A DNA stretch of 64,000 nucleotides from Microbacterium sp. (lineage in GTDB: Bacteria > Actinomycetota > Actinomycetes > Actinomycetales > Microbacteriaceae). The position numbers and the translations under genes are program-made. Shown in pieces: positions 26,147 to 35,269 of this stretch; the first letter of the stretch is position 1, and each line of letters begins with the position of its first letter. The stretch spans positions 735,523 to 799,522 of the forward strand of contig JAFKIL010000003.1 of NCBI GenBank assembly GCA_017306415.1. Reading direction: 5' to 3'. The notes under the pieces were generated by a model that saw only the letters and a list, made by a program, of their open reading frames with translations, had not been told where the DNA came from and made no database searches.

Positions 26147-26845
26147 CTACACGGTCAGGATGCGGCTCGAGACGGGAGGACGCCCGCCGCTCCCGTGCAG
26201 CTCGCGGTGCAGCCGCTCCATGCGGGCGTCCAGCACTGCGGCGGAGTCGGCCGCGTCCTTCAGCTCCCCCAGCAGCTCGGCGGGGACCTGCCGCTCGAAC
26301 TTGTAGTAGATCTTGTGCTCGAGGCTGGCCCAGAAGTCCATCGCGATCGTGCGGAACTGCACCTCGACGGGCACGTTCACCGGTCCGGTCGAGAGGAACA
26401 CCGGCACCTCGACGATCGCGTGCAGGCTCTTGTAGCCGTTGGGCTTCGGCTCGGCGATGTAGTCCTTGACGCGGAGGACGGTGATGTCGTCCTGGGCGGT
26501 GAGCAGGTCGAACAGGCGGTACGCGTCGGCGGTGAAGCTCGTGGTGATGCGGATGCCGGCGATGTCGGTGATGCGCTCGCGGATGGCGTCGAACCCCGGC
26601 TCGATCCCCTTCCGCGCGACCTTCTCGACGATGCTGTCGGGCGACTTGACGCGGCTCGAGACATGCTCGATCGGGTTGTAGTCGTGCATGTACTGGAACT
26701 CGTCGCGAAGGATCGCGATCTTCGTCTCGACCTCCTGCAGACCGAACCGGTACTCGAGCAGGAACCGCTGGAACTCGTCCCTGGCGACCCGGAGCTCGGC
26801 GGTCGACATCTCGACGGGGGAGTCCACGTCCGGGTGACTGGCCAT
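26147..26845 (-). CDS. Small alarmone synthetase (RelA/SpoT synthetase domain)
   Basis: The 232-residue single-domain protein makes (p)ppGpp or pGpp from GTP/GDP/GMP and ATP. Synthetase motifs are present: the ATP-binding loop SSRVKSPDSIVEKVARKG, catalytic Asp in ITDIAGIRITTSF, the G-loop EPKPNGYKSLHAIVEVP with its stacking Tyr, and EVQFRTIAMDFWASLEHKIYY. There is no hydrolase HD, TGS or ACT domain, so it is a SAS rather than a long Rel protein. I choose the ATG at 26845 because TAGCGT lies 7 nt upstream; an earlier in-frame start at 26953 would overlap xylB. Confidence 0.92.
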   Translation of the reverse strand: MASHPDVDSPVEMSTAELRVARDEFQRFLLEYRFGLQEVETKIAILRDEFQYMHDYNPIEHVSSRVKSPDSIVEKVARKGIEPGFDAIRERITDIAGIRITTSFTADAYRLFDLLTAQDDITVLRVKDYIAEPKPNGYKSLHAIVEVPVFLSTGPVNVPVEVQFRTIAMDFWASLEHKIYYKFERQVPAELLGELKDAADSAAVLDARMERLHRELHGSGGRPPVSSRILTV

Positions 26846-26852
26846 GGTCGCC

Positions 26853-26858
26853 ACGCTA
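26853..26858 (-). promoter_or_regulatory. -10 element TAGCGT for leaderless alarmone synthetase
   Basis: TAGCGT is followed by 7 nt and the ATG at 26845, in the gap after the xylB stop. Confidence 0.5.
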
Positions 26859-26915
26859 GGGTCCCCTCCTACGAGGCCCCTGTGAGCGTGCGCCCCGAGT
26901 CCGGGGACGAGCCCA

Positions 26916-28199
26916 TCAGCCGGCGAGGACGAGCGCCGCTTGCCGCGCCGCACCGCGAGCGACGTACTCGCCGGGCTCCGGCACCTCGACGGGGATGCCG
27001 AGGACCAGCGGCGCGATCTCGCGGACGGCGGCGGACTGCGCCCCTCCCCCGACCAGCAGCGCGCGCGTCGGCTGCACGCCGAGGCCGCGGAGGGCTTCCA
27101 GCCCGGCGCCGAGGCCGGCGAGCATCCCCTCGACCGCGGCGCGGGCGAGGTTCGGCCGCGTGGTGGAGGCGAGGGTCATCCCCGTGAGGCTGGCCGTGGC
27201 GTCCGGCAGGTTCGGCGTACGCTCCCCCTCGAAGTAGGGCACGAGGGTCAGCCCATGGGCGCCGGGTTCGGCCGAGAGCGCGAGCGCGCTGAGCCCCGCG
27301 TGGTCGACGTCGAGGAGTCCGGCGATCGAATCCAGGACGCGCGCCGCGTTCAGCGTCGCGACGAGCGGCAGCCAGCGGCCGGTCGCGTCGGCGAAGCCCG
27401 CGACGGTGCCCGACGGATCGACGACACGATCGTCGGTCACCGCGAAGACCGTGCCGCTCGTCCCGATGGACACGACGACGTCGCCCGCCTCCGCGCCGAG
27501 GCCGAGCGCGGCGCCGGCGTTGTCCCCGGCGCCGGGCCCCACCCGGCGGCCCGCGGCATCCGCGACGCTCTCGTGCGGGCCGAGCACGCGCGGCAGGATC
27601 GCGTCGTGCCCGAGCGCGGCGACCAGCAGCTCGCGGTCGTAGCCGTCGGGTCCCCAGTAGCCGGTGCCCGAGGCATCCGACCGGTCGGTGACGAGCTCGC
27701 CGAGGTCGGGGTTCTCCGGCCCGAACCCGCGCAGCCGCCACGTCAGCCAGTCGTGCGGCAGGGCGACGGCGGCGACGCGCACGGCGTTCTCGGGCTCGTG
27801 GTCCCGCAGCCAGCGCAGCTTCGTGATGGTGAACGACGCGACGGGTACGAGGCCCGTGCGACGGGCGAGCTCCTCAGCGCCGAACTCGGCGATCAGGTCG
27901 GTCGCCGCTCCCCCGGACCGCGTGTCGTTCCACAGCAGCGCCGGCCGGATGACGCGACCCGCGTCGTCCAGCACGACCATGCCGTGTTGCTGACCGCCGA
28001 TCGCCCAGGCCGCGACGTCGTCGAGCCCGCCGGCGTCGGCGATCGCCGCCTGCAGCGCCGTCCACCACGCCTCCGGGTCGACCTCGGTGCCCGCGGGGTG
28101 GGTCGCCCGGCCCTGCCGGGCGACCGCACCGGTCGCGGCATCCGTCACGACGACCTTGCACGACTGCGTCGACGAGTCGACGCCCATCACGAGCGGCAT
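26916..28199 (-). CDS. xylB: Xylulokinase
   Basis: This 427-residue FGGY-family kinase phosphorylates D-xylulose to xylulose 5-phosphate. It has phosphate-1 motif [14 protein letters not shown], substrate region [13 protein letters not shown] and LLWNDTRS, Asp in [14 protein letters not shown], phosphate-2 [11 protein letters not shown], and the adenosine motif [15 protein letters not shown]. It is somewhat shorter than the family average (about 480) but all motifs are in order. It starts 4 nt after the xylA stop, second gene in a xylAB operon under the divergent XylR. Confidence 0.93.
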   Translation of the reverse strand: MPLVMGVDSSTQSCKVVVTDAATGAVARQGRATHPAGTEVDPEAWWTALQAAIADAGGLDDVAAWAIGGQQHGMVVLDDAGRVIRPALLWNDTRSGGAATDLIAEFGAEELARRTGLVPVASFTITKLRWLRDHEPENAVRVAAVALPHDWLTWRLRGFGPENPDLGELVTDRSDASGTGYWGPDGYDRELLVAALGHDAILPRVLGPHESVADAAGRRVGPGAGDNAGAALGLGAEAGDVVVSIGTSGTVFAVTDDRVVDPSGTVAGFADATGRWLPLVATLNAARVLDSIAGLLDVDHAGLSALALSAEPGAHGLTLVPYFEGERTPNLPDATASLTGMTLASTTRPNLARAAVEGMLAGLGAGLEALRGLGVQPTRALLVGGGAQSAAVREIAPLVLGIPVEVPEPGEYVARGAARQAALVLAG

Positions 28200-28203
28200 G
28201 CGG

Positions 28204-29397
28204 CTAGCGGGCCCCGAGCAGGTGCTCGGTCGCGAGCTGCTGCAGCTTGACGAACCCGAAGCCCTTGCCGCCGAAGTACGCGGCGTGGTCGAAGTCCTCG
28301 TACGCGGAGCGGTCGGCCAGCAGGTCGTCGTACGTCTCGCCCTCGCCGAGCGTGGGCACGGAGAGCTGCGCGACGCGGGATGCCTCGAGCGCCGCCTGCA
28401 CCTCGGGGTCGGCGCGGAAGGCCGCGGCGCGCTCCTTGAGCAGCAGGTAGGTGCGCATGTTCGCGGCCGCGGAGTCCCACACGCCGTTCTCGTCCTCGGT
28501 GCGGCTGGGCTTGTAGTCGAAGTGACGGGGGCCGTCGTAGGCCGGGATGCCGCCGGGGCCGCCGTTCTCGAGCAGGTCGACGAGTGCGAACGCGTTGTGC
28601 AGGTCGCCGTGCCCGAACACGAGGTCCTGGTCGTACTTGATGCCGCGCTGGCCGTTGAGGTCGATGTGGAAGAGCTTGCCGTGGTACAGCGCCTGGGCGA
28701 TGCCGGCGGCGAAGTTCAGACCCGCCATCTGCTCGTGCCCGACCTCGGGGTTCAGGCCCACCATCTCGGGGTGCTCGAGCGAGTCGATGAACGCGATCGC
28801 GTGGCCGAGCGTCGGGAGCAGGATGTCGCCACGGGGCTCGTTCGGCTTCGGCTCGATGGCGAACCGCAGGCCGTAGCCCTTGTCGATGACGTACTGCGAG
28901 AGGAGGTTCACGGCCTCGCGATAGCGCTCCAGCGCGGCGCGGATGTCCTTCGCGGAGTCGTACTCGGCGCCCTCGCGGCCGCCCCACATGACGAAGGTCT
29001 CGGCGCCGAGCTCGGCACCCAGGTCGATCTGGCGGAGCACCTTGCGCAGCGCGAAGCGGCGCACGTCGCGGTCGTTCGAGGTGAAGCCGCCGTCCTTGAA
29101 CACCGGCGGGCTGAAGAGGTTGGTCGTGACCATCGGGACCTTCAGGCCGGTCGCCGAGAGGGCGCGCTTGAGGCGGTCGATCTGCGCCTGGCGCTCGGCG
29201 TCGGTCGAGCCGAAGGCGAACAGGTCGTCGTCGTGGAACGTGAGGCCGTACGCGCCGAGCTCGGCGAGCTTCTCGACCGCGTGGACGACGTCGAGCGGCG
29301 GCCGCGTCGGTCCGCCGAACGGATCCGTGCCGTTGTACCCGATGGTCCAGAGCCCGAAGGTGAACTTGTCGGCGGGGGTGGGAGCAGGGGTGGCCAC
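28204..29397 (-). CDS. xylA: Xylose isomerase
   Basis: The 397-residue enzyme interconverts D-xylose and D-xylulose. The start is the GTG at 29397, with AAGGAG 6 nt upstream (29404-29409 on the complement). Metal and proton-shuttle residues are visible: [14 protein letters not shown] (His54-type), [17 protein letters not shown], metal Glu in [33 protein letters not shown], and the LFHIDLNGQ Asp cluster. The 390-400 residue size matches the actinobacterial class I enzymes. It heads the xylAB operon; its promoter region contains the XylR operator. Confidence 0.97.
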   Translation of the reverse strand: MATPAPTPADKFTFGLWTIGYNGTDPFGGPTRPPLDVVHAVEKLAELGAYGLTFHDDDLFAFGSTDAERQAQIDRLKRALSATGLKVPMVTTNLFSPPVFKDGGFTSNDRDVRRFALRKVLRQIDLGAELGAETFVMWGGREGAEYDSAKDIRAALERYREAVNLLSQYVIDKGYGLRFAIEPKPNEPRGDILLPTLGHAIAFIDSLEHPEMVGLNPEVGHEQMAGLNFAAGIAQALYHGKLFHIDLNGQRGIKYDQDLVFGHGDLHNAFALVDLLENGGPGGIPAYDGPRHFDYKPSRTEDENGVWDSAAANMRTYLLLKERAAAFRADPEVQAALEASRVAQLSVPTLGEGETYDDLLADRSAYEDFDHAAYFGGKGFGFVKLQQLATEHLLGAR

Positions 29398-29427
29398 GGA
29401 GGACTCCTTCGTCAGGGGGACAGCTAT

Positions 29428-29443
29428 TTGTTGTATCCAACAA
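29428..29443. promoter_or_regulatory. XylR (ROK) operator between xylA and xylR
   Basis: TTGTTG-TATC-CAACAA is a perfect 6+6 inverted repeat in the 90-bp divergent promoter. It resembles known ROK/XylR operators of the TTTGTT/AACAAA type, so a repressor bound here could cover the xylA promoter. Confidence 0.75.
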
Positions 29444-29475
29444 CCTATACCTGTTCCGACCGCACGTCCACCCCG

Positions 29476-29481
29476 TACAGT
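29476..29481 (+). promoter_or_regulatory. -10 element TACAGT for leaderless xylR
   Basis: TACAGT is followed by 6 nt and the ATG at 29488. Confidence 0.55.
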
Positions 29482-29487
29482 GGTCGC

Positions 29488-30687
29488 ATGAGCGACACGT
29501 CGGCCACAGGGGTGCGCCAGACGAACCTCGCCCGCATCCTCCGGCTCGCCCACCTCGGCGGTCCGCTCTCGCGCGCCGCGCTCACGGAGTCGACCGGGCT
29601 CAACCGGTCCACGATCGCCGACCTCGTCGCCGAGCTCGCGGGCCTGGGGCTCGTCTCCGAGCGCGCGCCCGACCCCGTCCGCCGCGTCGGCCGGCCGTCC
29701 CCCGTCGTGACAGCCGATCCCCGCGTGGTCGCGATCGCCGTGAACCCCGAGGTCGACGCGCTGACCATCGGCGCGGTGGGCCTCGACCGCGGCATCCCGG
29801 AACGCGCGCGCATCGAACTGGACCACCTCATCACCCCCGCCGAGACCGCGACGCGCGTCGCCGACCAGCTCGCGGCGTGGCGCGACGGCCCGCTCGCAGA
29901 CGCGCGCATCGTCGCCGCGGGCATCGCGGTGCCGGGTCTCGTGCGCGCCTCGGACGGACTGGTCCGCACCGCCCCGCACCTGGGATGGACCGACGCCGCC
30001 GTCCGCGACCTCGTCCACGCCGCGACCGGGCTCCCCACCGTGGTCGGCAACGACGCCAGCATGGCGGTCCTCGCCGAGCACCTCTTCGGCGCCGCGCGCG
30101 GGATCGACGACGTCGTCTACCTCAACGGCGGCGCGAGCGGCATCGGCGGCGGGCTGGTGGTCCACGGGATGCCGGTCGCCGGCGCCGGCGGCTACGCGGG
30201 GGAGTTCGGGCAGAACCGCCCGGGCATCCGGTCGGCCGAGGATCGCCAGGCCGGTGACGGCGTCCTCGAGGACGAGGTGAGCCGTGCGCGCCTCCTCGAG
30301 GTGGTGGGCCTCGCGTCCGCCGACGAGCAGACGCTCGCGGCCGGGATCTCCGCGTCCACCTCGCCCCGCGTGGCGGCCGAGGTGGCGCGGCAGCGCCGCA
30401 TCCTCGCCACCGCGCTCGCGAACGCGGTCAACGTCCTCAACCCGTCGGTGGTGGTGCTCGGCGGCTTCCTCGCGACGATCGCCGAGGACGACATGCCGGG
30501 GCTGCTCGACGCCGTGCGGGCGCAGGCGATGCCGGCGTCCAGCGAGGACCTCGAGATCCGCGTGGCGCTCCTCGCGGAGGACCGCCTGCTGATCGGCGCG
30601 GCGGAGGCCGCGTTCGCGGCGCTGCTGCGCGACCCGCTGACCGCGCTCGCGGCGACGCCGCGTCCGCACGTCGCCTCGGCCGGCTGA
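29488..30687 (+). CDS. xylR: ROK-family transcriptional repressor of xylose genes
   Basis: The 399-residue protein has an N-terminal winged helix-turn-helix ([20 protein letters not shown]) and a ROK sugar-kinase-like domain with [30 protein letters not shown] and [13 protein letters not shown]. The usual ROK zinc-binding His/Cys cluster is not evident after [13 protein letters not shown]; the GHxxL and CxCGxxGC pattern is missing, as in XylR-type repressors. It is divergent from xylAB and adjacent to a palindromic operator. It should repress xylA without xylose. The ATG is fixed by the TACAGT hexamer. Confidence 0.9.
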   Translation: MSDTSATGVRQTNLARILRLAHLGGPLSRAALTESTGLNRSTIADLVAELAGLGLVSERAPDPVRRVGRPSPVVTADPRVVAIAVNPEVDALTIGAVGLDRGIPERARIELDHLITPAETATRVADQLAAWRDGPLADARIVAAGIAVPGLVRASDGLVRTAPHLGWTDAAVRDLVHAATGLPTVVGNDASMAVLAEHLFGAARGIDDVVYLNGGASGIGGGLVVHGMPVAGAGGYAGEFGQNRPGIRSAEDRQAGDGVLEDEVSRARLLEVVGLASADEQTLAAGISASTSPRVAAEVARQRRILATALANAVNVLNPSVVVLGGFLATIAEDDMPGLLDAVRAQAMPASSEDLEIRVALLAEDRLLIGAAEAAFAALLRDPLTALAATPRPHVASAG

Positions 30688-30714
30688 CGCGGCGGACGAC
30701 GACGCCGGCGCGCG

Positions 30715-31449
30715 TCAGCCGGAGACCGGCGGCGACAGCGCGATCGCGTTCCAGTGCCCGGGCTCGGCCAGCTCGCCGTACCGCACGTCGACGGCACCCT
30801 CGGTGACGGATGCCGCGCACAGCAGCAGCGAGAGCGTGGGGTAGCCCAGCGGGCGGTTGTCGCGGATGATGGCGCGCTCGTCGTCGGGCGGCAGGTCCGC
30901 GCTGCGTGCGACGGTGCCGAGCCACGGGCGCCACCATCCGTCCGCCGCATCCTCCGTGGACCCCGACGCGAACGCGGGCAGCCAGCGCCGGATGCGCCCG
31001 GTCCCGGGGTCGTCGAGATCGTCGTGCGCGATCATGTGCGTCCCCGGCGGCACGACGGTCTCGCGCCGCTCGACGCCGTCCCACGTGACGACGCGGACGC
31101 GCGGGCCGTCCACCTCGACGAGGTTGAACCCGAGGACGGCGGTCGTCGGGCGCGGTTCGCGGCCGGCCACCGCGTCGAGGACGAGACCGCCGCGGGAGAC
31201 GGCGATGGTCCCCTCGGGCACGGGCGGGCTGGCGCGGTTGAGGAGCACCGCGAGGCGCCCGCGCGCCGGGTCGGCGGCGAGCCATGCCCCGCCGGCGCGC
31301 ACGTCGCGCACGCCGACCACGCCGGGATGCGCGTCCGGCCACCACGCCCCGAGCGGCTGCCAGCGGCGCGCCGGGTCTTCGTCCCGCACGGCGAGCAGGC
31401 GCACCGGCTCGGCGGCGGAGTCGGGCACGCGGACGATCACCGTGCACAC
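30715..31449 (-). CDS. NRDE family protein (TANGO2-like)
   Basis: The GTG at 31449 has AAGGAG 7 nt upstream and gives 244 residues beginning (M)CTVIVRVPDSAAEPV. A cysteine at position 2 is the hallmark of the NRDE/TANGO2 family, whose members resemble N-terminal nucleophile hydrolases. The LLAVRDEDPARRWQPLG segment is the family's NRDE-like motif (here VRDE), followed by GGAWLAADPARGRLAVLLNR. The biochemical role is unknown; eukaryotic TANGO2 is linked to heme or lipid handling. It is convergent with xylR and divergent from coaBC. Confidence 0.82.
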   Translation of the reverse strand: MCTVIVRVPDSAAEPVRLLAVRDEDPARRWQPLGAWWPDAHPGVVGVRDVRAGGAWLAADPARGRLAVLLNRASPPVPEGTIAVSRGGLVLDAVAGREPRPTTAVLGFNLVEVDGPRVRVVTWDGVERRETVVPPGTHMIAHDDLDDPGTGRIRRWLPAFASGSTEDAADGWWRPWLGTVARSADLPPDDERAIIRDNRPLGYPTLSLLLCAASVTEGAVDVRYGELAEPGHWNAIALSPPVSG

Positions 31450-31514
31450 GGGTCGGCTCCTTGTCTTGCGGCCGGCGCTGCCGGCGACGGGCATGGCGGT
31501 GGGAGGATCATGGT

Positions 31515-32735
31515 GTGTTCATCGTCGTCGGAGTCACCGGTGGGATCGCGGCGTACAAAGCCGTGCAGGTCGTCAGGCTGCTCGTCCTGCAGGGCCACGA
31601 GGTGCACGTCGTCCCCACGGACGACGCGCTGCGGTTCGTGGGGCTGCCGACGTGGGAGGCGATCAGCCGGCACCCGGTGACCACCTCGGTGCACGACGAT
31701 GTCCCGCAGGTGCGCCACGTGGCGCTCGGCCGGTCGGCCGACCTCGTCGTCGTCGCGCCCGCCACGGCCAACTCCCTCGCGAAGATGGCCGCCGGCCTCG
31801 CCGACGACCTGTTGGGCACCACCCTACTTGCCACCACGGCACCGGTCGTCGTGGCGCCGGCCATGCACACCGAGATGTGGCGGCATCCCGCGACGGTGCA
31901 GAACATGGCGACCCTCGTCGCCCGCGGCGTCCACGTCGTCGGGCCCGCGGAGGGGGCGCTGACCGGCGGCGACGCGGGCCCCGGGCGGATGTCCGAGCCG
32001 GAGGAGATCGTCGGCGCGGCGCTCGCGCTCGCGGGACGGACGCGCGACCTGGCCGGACTCCGCGTCGTGGTCTCGGCCGGCGGGACCCGCGAGCCGATCG
32101 ACCCGGTGCGCTTCATCGGCAACCGGTCGAGCGGCCGGCAGGGCGTGGCGCTGGCTCGGGCGGCCGCCGAGCGCGGCGCGGAGGTCGTGCTCGTGGCCGC
32201 GCACATCGACGGCGACGTGGCGTCCGGTGCCGCACATCCGGGAGTCGAGGTGCGCCGGGCCAGGACGACGGCGGAGCTCGCCGATGCGGTGCAGGATGCC
32301 GCGGCATCCGCCGACGTGGTGGTGATGGCCGCCGCCGTCGCCGACTACCGCCCGGCGGAGGCGGCCGACCGGAAGCTGACGAAGGAGTCCTCCCGCGGCC
32401 GGCGCCGGATGCTCGAGCTCGTCGAGACCGAGGACGTCCTCAAGGCTCTCGTCGGCGGACGCCGCCCGGGCCAGACGATCGTCGGGTTCGCGGCCGAGAC
32501 CGCACCCGACCGCCGCGAGCTGCTCGAGCGCGGGCGGCGCAAGGCCGCGCGGAAGGGCGCCGACCTGCTCGCCGTCAACGAGGTGGGCTGGACCACGGGC
32601 TTCGAGACGCCCGACAACGCGGTGCTGATCCTCTCCGCCGACGGCGCGCTCGTGGCCGAGGCATCCGGCACGAAGCGCGAGGTCGCCGACGCGCTGTGGG
32701 ACACTGTCATCTCCGTCCGCGGCACTGAGCAGTGA
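31515..32735 (+). CDS. coaBC: Bifunctional phosphopantothenoylcysteine synthetase/decarboxylase
   Basis: The 406-residue protein is from the GTG at 31515, with GGGAGG 8 nt upstream. The N-terminal flavoprotein decarboxylase half (CoaC) has VGVTGGIAAYKAVQVVRLL, the active His in VRHVALGRSADLVVVAPATA and the substrate motif APAMHTEMWRHPA. The C-terminal CoaB half has VVVSAGGTREPIDPVRFIGN, AVADYRPAEAADRKLTK and DLLAVNEVGW. It carries out two steps of coenzyme A synthesis. Two CoaBC-type genes can occur in one genome; whether this is the essential copy cannot be judged here. Confidence 0.92.
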   Translation: MFIVVGVTGGIAAYKAVQVVRLLVLQGHEVHVVPTDDALRFVGLPTWEAISRHPVTTSVHDDVPQVRHVALGRSADLVVVAPATANSLAKMAAGLADDLLGTTLLATTAPVVVAPAMHTEMWRHPATVQNMATLVARGVHVVGPAEGALTGGDAGPGRMSEPEEIVGAALALAGRTRDLAGLRVVVSAGGTREPIDPVRFIGNRSSGRQGVALARAAAERGAEVVLVAAHIDGDVASGAAHPGVEVRRARTTAELADAVQDAAASADVVVMAAAVADYRPAEAADRKLTKESSRGRRRMLELVETEDVLKALVGGRRPGQTIVGFAAETAPDRRELLERGRRKAARKGADLLAVNEVGWTTGFETPDNAVLILSADGALVAEASGTKREVADALWDTVISVRGTEQ

Positions 32736-32829
32736 TGGAATCGAATGAACCGCAGCAGCGAGAGTCACTGTGCAGGACCGCGCTGCGCACGCTCCGGAAG
32801 GGGCAGCTGCGAGTCGTCACCATCGTCAG

Positions 32830-34074
32830 CTAGACCCTCTCGGGCCGGAATCCGTAGCCGATGAGCCGTGCCATGAGCGGTCGGAGCGTCGGCAGCACGA
32901 GACGGAGCACCGCCCGCTGGACCCGCGTGGGCGGGTTGTCGATGATCCGCCCCCTCCGCCCGCTCGCGATCAACCGATGCGCCGCACGCTGGATGGCCTG
33001 CATCATCGCCGTCGGCCGCTCGCGCCGACGTTGGACCGCGGCGCACGCGGCGTCCAGCGCGTCGGCTCCGCCCCGCGACAGCGCCGGCGCCAGGACCCGT
33101 GCCGCCGCGACGGCGTCCTGCACGGCGTAGTTGATGCCGACGCCGAAGACGGGCGACATCGCGTGCGCGGCGTCGCCGATCGCCAGCATCCCGGGTCGCC
33201 ACCAGCGGTCGAGCCGGTCGATCTGCACGGACAGCAGCTTGACGTCGTCGAGGGATGCGAGCACGCCGACCACCTCGGTCAGCCGCGGGACGACGCGCGT
33301 GATCCGCTGACGGAACGCCTCGAGACCTTCGCCCTGCACCTGCGGGAACGTCCCGTGCGGGATGAGCAGCCCGCACTGCAGGTAGTCGGGGCGCGGGATC
33401 GTGATGACGAACCCGCCGACGCCCGCCCACAGCAGGGTGTCCGGCATCTTCTCCGTCGGGCGGGGGAGCCGGAACCACAGCACGTCGCTCGGCACACCGT
33501 ACTCCCGTGGCGTGAGCCCCACGGACGGCCGCACCGTCGAGGACCGTCCGTCCGCGGCGACCACGAGGTCGGCCTCGACCACGAGCTCGCCGTCCGGGGT
33601 GTCGGCGCGCACGCCCACGACGCGACCGCCGCGCTCGATCACGCCGGTGACGTCGGCGTTCATGCGCAGGCGGAACGACGGATGCCGCTCCCCCGCCCGG
33701 GCGAGCAGCTGCAGGAGATCCCACTGCGGCATGAGGGTGATCATGCGGTTGGGCGGCGGCAGCGTCGAGAGGTCGATCGCATGGATGCGGATGCCGTTGA
33801 TCACGGCATCCAGCCGCGGCAGCGGGGTGTGCGGGATCGCGTCGAACTCTGAGCGCAGACCGAGGGCGTCGATGATGTTCAGCGTCGAGGGGTGGACGGT
33901 GTCACCGCGGAAGTCGCGGAAGAAGTCGGCGTGCTTCTCGAGCACGACGACCTCGATGCCTGCGCGGGCGAGGAGGAGACCGAGCATGACGCCGGCCGGT
34001 CCCCCGCCGGCGATGCAGACCTGGGCACGCTGGGTGCGGGTCTCGTCCGCGGAGGTCTGCTGCGTGGTCGCCAC
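32830..34074 (-). CDS. FAD-dependent monooxygenase (PHBH family)
   Basis: This 414-residue aromatic-hydroxylase-type flavoprotein has the ADP-binding motif GGGPAGVMLGLLLARAG, the DG motif LVVAADGRSSTVRPSVG and the GD motif AIGDAAHAMSPVFGVGINYA. It probably hydroxylates an aromatic or polyketide-like substrate with NAD(P)H; the substrate is unknown. The GTG at 34074 has TAGTCT 6 nt upstream, overlapping the manA stop, so it is likely transcribed on its own. Confidence 0.88.
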   Translation of the reverse strand: MATTQQTSADETRTQRAQVCIAGGGPAGVMLGLLLARAGIEVVVLEKHADFFRDFRGDTVHPSTLNIIDALGLRSEFDAIPHTPLPRLDAVINGIRIHAIDLSTLPPPNRMITLMPQWDLLQLLARAGERHPSFRLRMNADVTGVIERGGRVVGVRADTPDGELVVEADLVVAADGRSSTVRPSVGLTPREYGVPSDVLWFRLPRPTEKMPDTLLWAGVGGFVITIPRPDYLQCGLLIPHGTFPQVQGEGLEAFRQRITRVVPRLTEVVGVLASLDDVKLLSVQIDRLDRWWRPGMLAIGDAAHAMSPVFGVGINYAVQDAVAAARVLAPALSRGGADALDAACAAVQRRRERPTAMMQAIQRAAHRLIASGRRGRIIDNPPTRVQRAVLRLVLPTLRPLMARLIGYGFRPERV

Positions 34075-34080
34075 GCCCGC

Positions 34081-34086
34081 AGACTA
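34081..34086 (-). promoter_or_regulatory. -10 element TAGTCT for the FAD monooxygenase gene
   Basis: TAGTCT is followed by 6 nt and the GTG at 34074. Its first bases are the manA stop codon. Confidence 0.45.
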
Positions 34087-35232
34087 CGCCCGTGTGCCGG
34101 TGGCGACGAACAGCCGCCCCGAGCCGGACGCCCGGAGCGCGGCTGGTGCATCGACGAACACGATGTCGCCGCGGTCGAGGTGAGCCGAGGCATCCGTCGT
34201 GTCGAGCGCGAATCGGCCCTCGAGGACGACCGCGATCGCCGGCGACCCCGTGGCGAACGACGCGTCGCCGGTGACCAGCAGCAGCTCGAAGTCGACGTCG
34301 CGACCGCTCGCGGTGCTCGCCGGGCGGTAGGACACGACGTGCTCGGACACTTCCACCGGGACCAGCCGCGGTGGCGGACCCGGCGTGAAGTCGAGCACGG
34401 TGCGCAGCTCGCCGCGGTCGACGTGCTTCGGGGTGAGGCCGCCGCGCAGCACGTTGTCGCTCGGCCCCATGAGCTCGACGCCGGTGCCGCGGAGGTACGC
34501 ATGGATGTTGCCCGCCGGGAGCCACAGCGCCTCGCCCGCCCGGAGGGTGACGTGGTTCATCATGAGCGCGACGAGGATGCCCGGGTCGCCGGGGTACTCC
34601 CCCGCGAGCCGGGCGACGAGCTCGAACCCGTCGTCGGCCGGGGCGGCCGCGACCGCCGACCGCACCAGCGCATCCACGTCGTCCGCGCCCGACAGCAGCC
34701 AGTCGAACGCGTCGGCGACACCGGTGCCGACGAGCTCCCGCCAGTGCGCGAACAGCTCCGGCCGGGCGGATGCCGCGCCCAGCGCGTCGATCGCCGCCTG
34801 CGTCTCGGCGACCGGGCGGAAGCCGCACAGCGCCTCGAACCCGTCGTCGACCGCGACGATCAGCTCGGGCTTGGCGTGCGGGTCCTTGTAGTTGCGCTCG
34901 CGCGCGCTCAGCGGGATGCCCGCGGCATCCTCCCGGGCGAAGCCTGCCGCCGCCTGCTCCGGAGTCGGGTGGGCCTGCAGCGACAGCGGGTGCGCGGCCG
35001 CCAGGACCTTGAGCAGGAAGGGGAGCGGCTGCGACGCCGACGCCTCCCACTCGGCCAGGTCGACCCAGTCGCCGGCCGTCGTCCGCCGCGACGGGGAGAG
35101 GGGATGCGCACCGAGCCACAGCTCGGCCTCCGGCCCCCCGCTCCCGGGCCGCCCCAGTGCGCGCGAGACCCCGTCGACGGCACCCCAGGCGTAGTCGCGG
35201 GGCGTGTTGGTGATCGGGATGAGGCTCGTCAT
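34084..35232 (-). CDS. manA: Mannose-6-phosphate isomerase, class I
   Basis: The 382-residue enzyme interconverts fructose 6-phosphate and mannose 6-phosphate. Zinc ligands fall in SLQAHPTPEQA (Gln, His), HAKPELIVAVDDGFEAL (Glu) and GEALWLPAGNIHAYLRGTG (His). SDNVLRGGLTPKHVD is the class I signature. A TACGCT hexamer lies exactly 6 nt before the ATG, so it appears to have its own leaderless promoter although only 37 nt separate it from the MBL gene. It may support breakdown of mannosides from the GH130 locus near 43 kb or supply GDP-mannose. Confidence 0.94.
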   Translation of the reverse strand: MTSLIPITNTPRDYAWGAVDGVSRALGRPGSGGPEAELWLGAHPLSPSRRTTAGDWVDLAEWEASASQPLPFLLKVLAAAHPLSLQAHPTPEQAAAGFAREDAAGIPLSARERNYKDPHAKPELIVAVDDGFEALCGFRPVAETQAAIDALGAASARPELFAHWRELVGTGVADAFDWLLSGADDVDALVRSAVAAAPADDGFELVARLAGEYPGDPGILVALMMNHVTLRAGEALWLPAGNIHAYLRGTGVELMGPSDNVLRGGLTPKHVDRGELRTVLDFTPGPPPRLVPVEVSEHVVSYRPASTASGRDVDFELLLVTGDASFATGSPAIAVVLEGRFALDTTDASAHLDRGDIVFVDAPAALRASGSGRLFVATGTRA

Positions 35233-35238
35233 CCCTCC

Positions 35239-35244
35239 AGCGTA
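35239..35244 (-). promoter_or_regulatory. -10 element TACGCT for leaderless manA
   Basis: TACGCT is followed by 6 nt and the ATG at 35232. It marks the boundary between the MBL/CHAT/DUF2235 cassette and manA. Confidence 0.5.
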
Positions 35245-35269
35245 GACAGCGGGGCGGCGCGCCCAGCCA

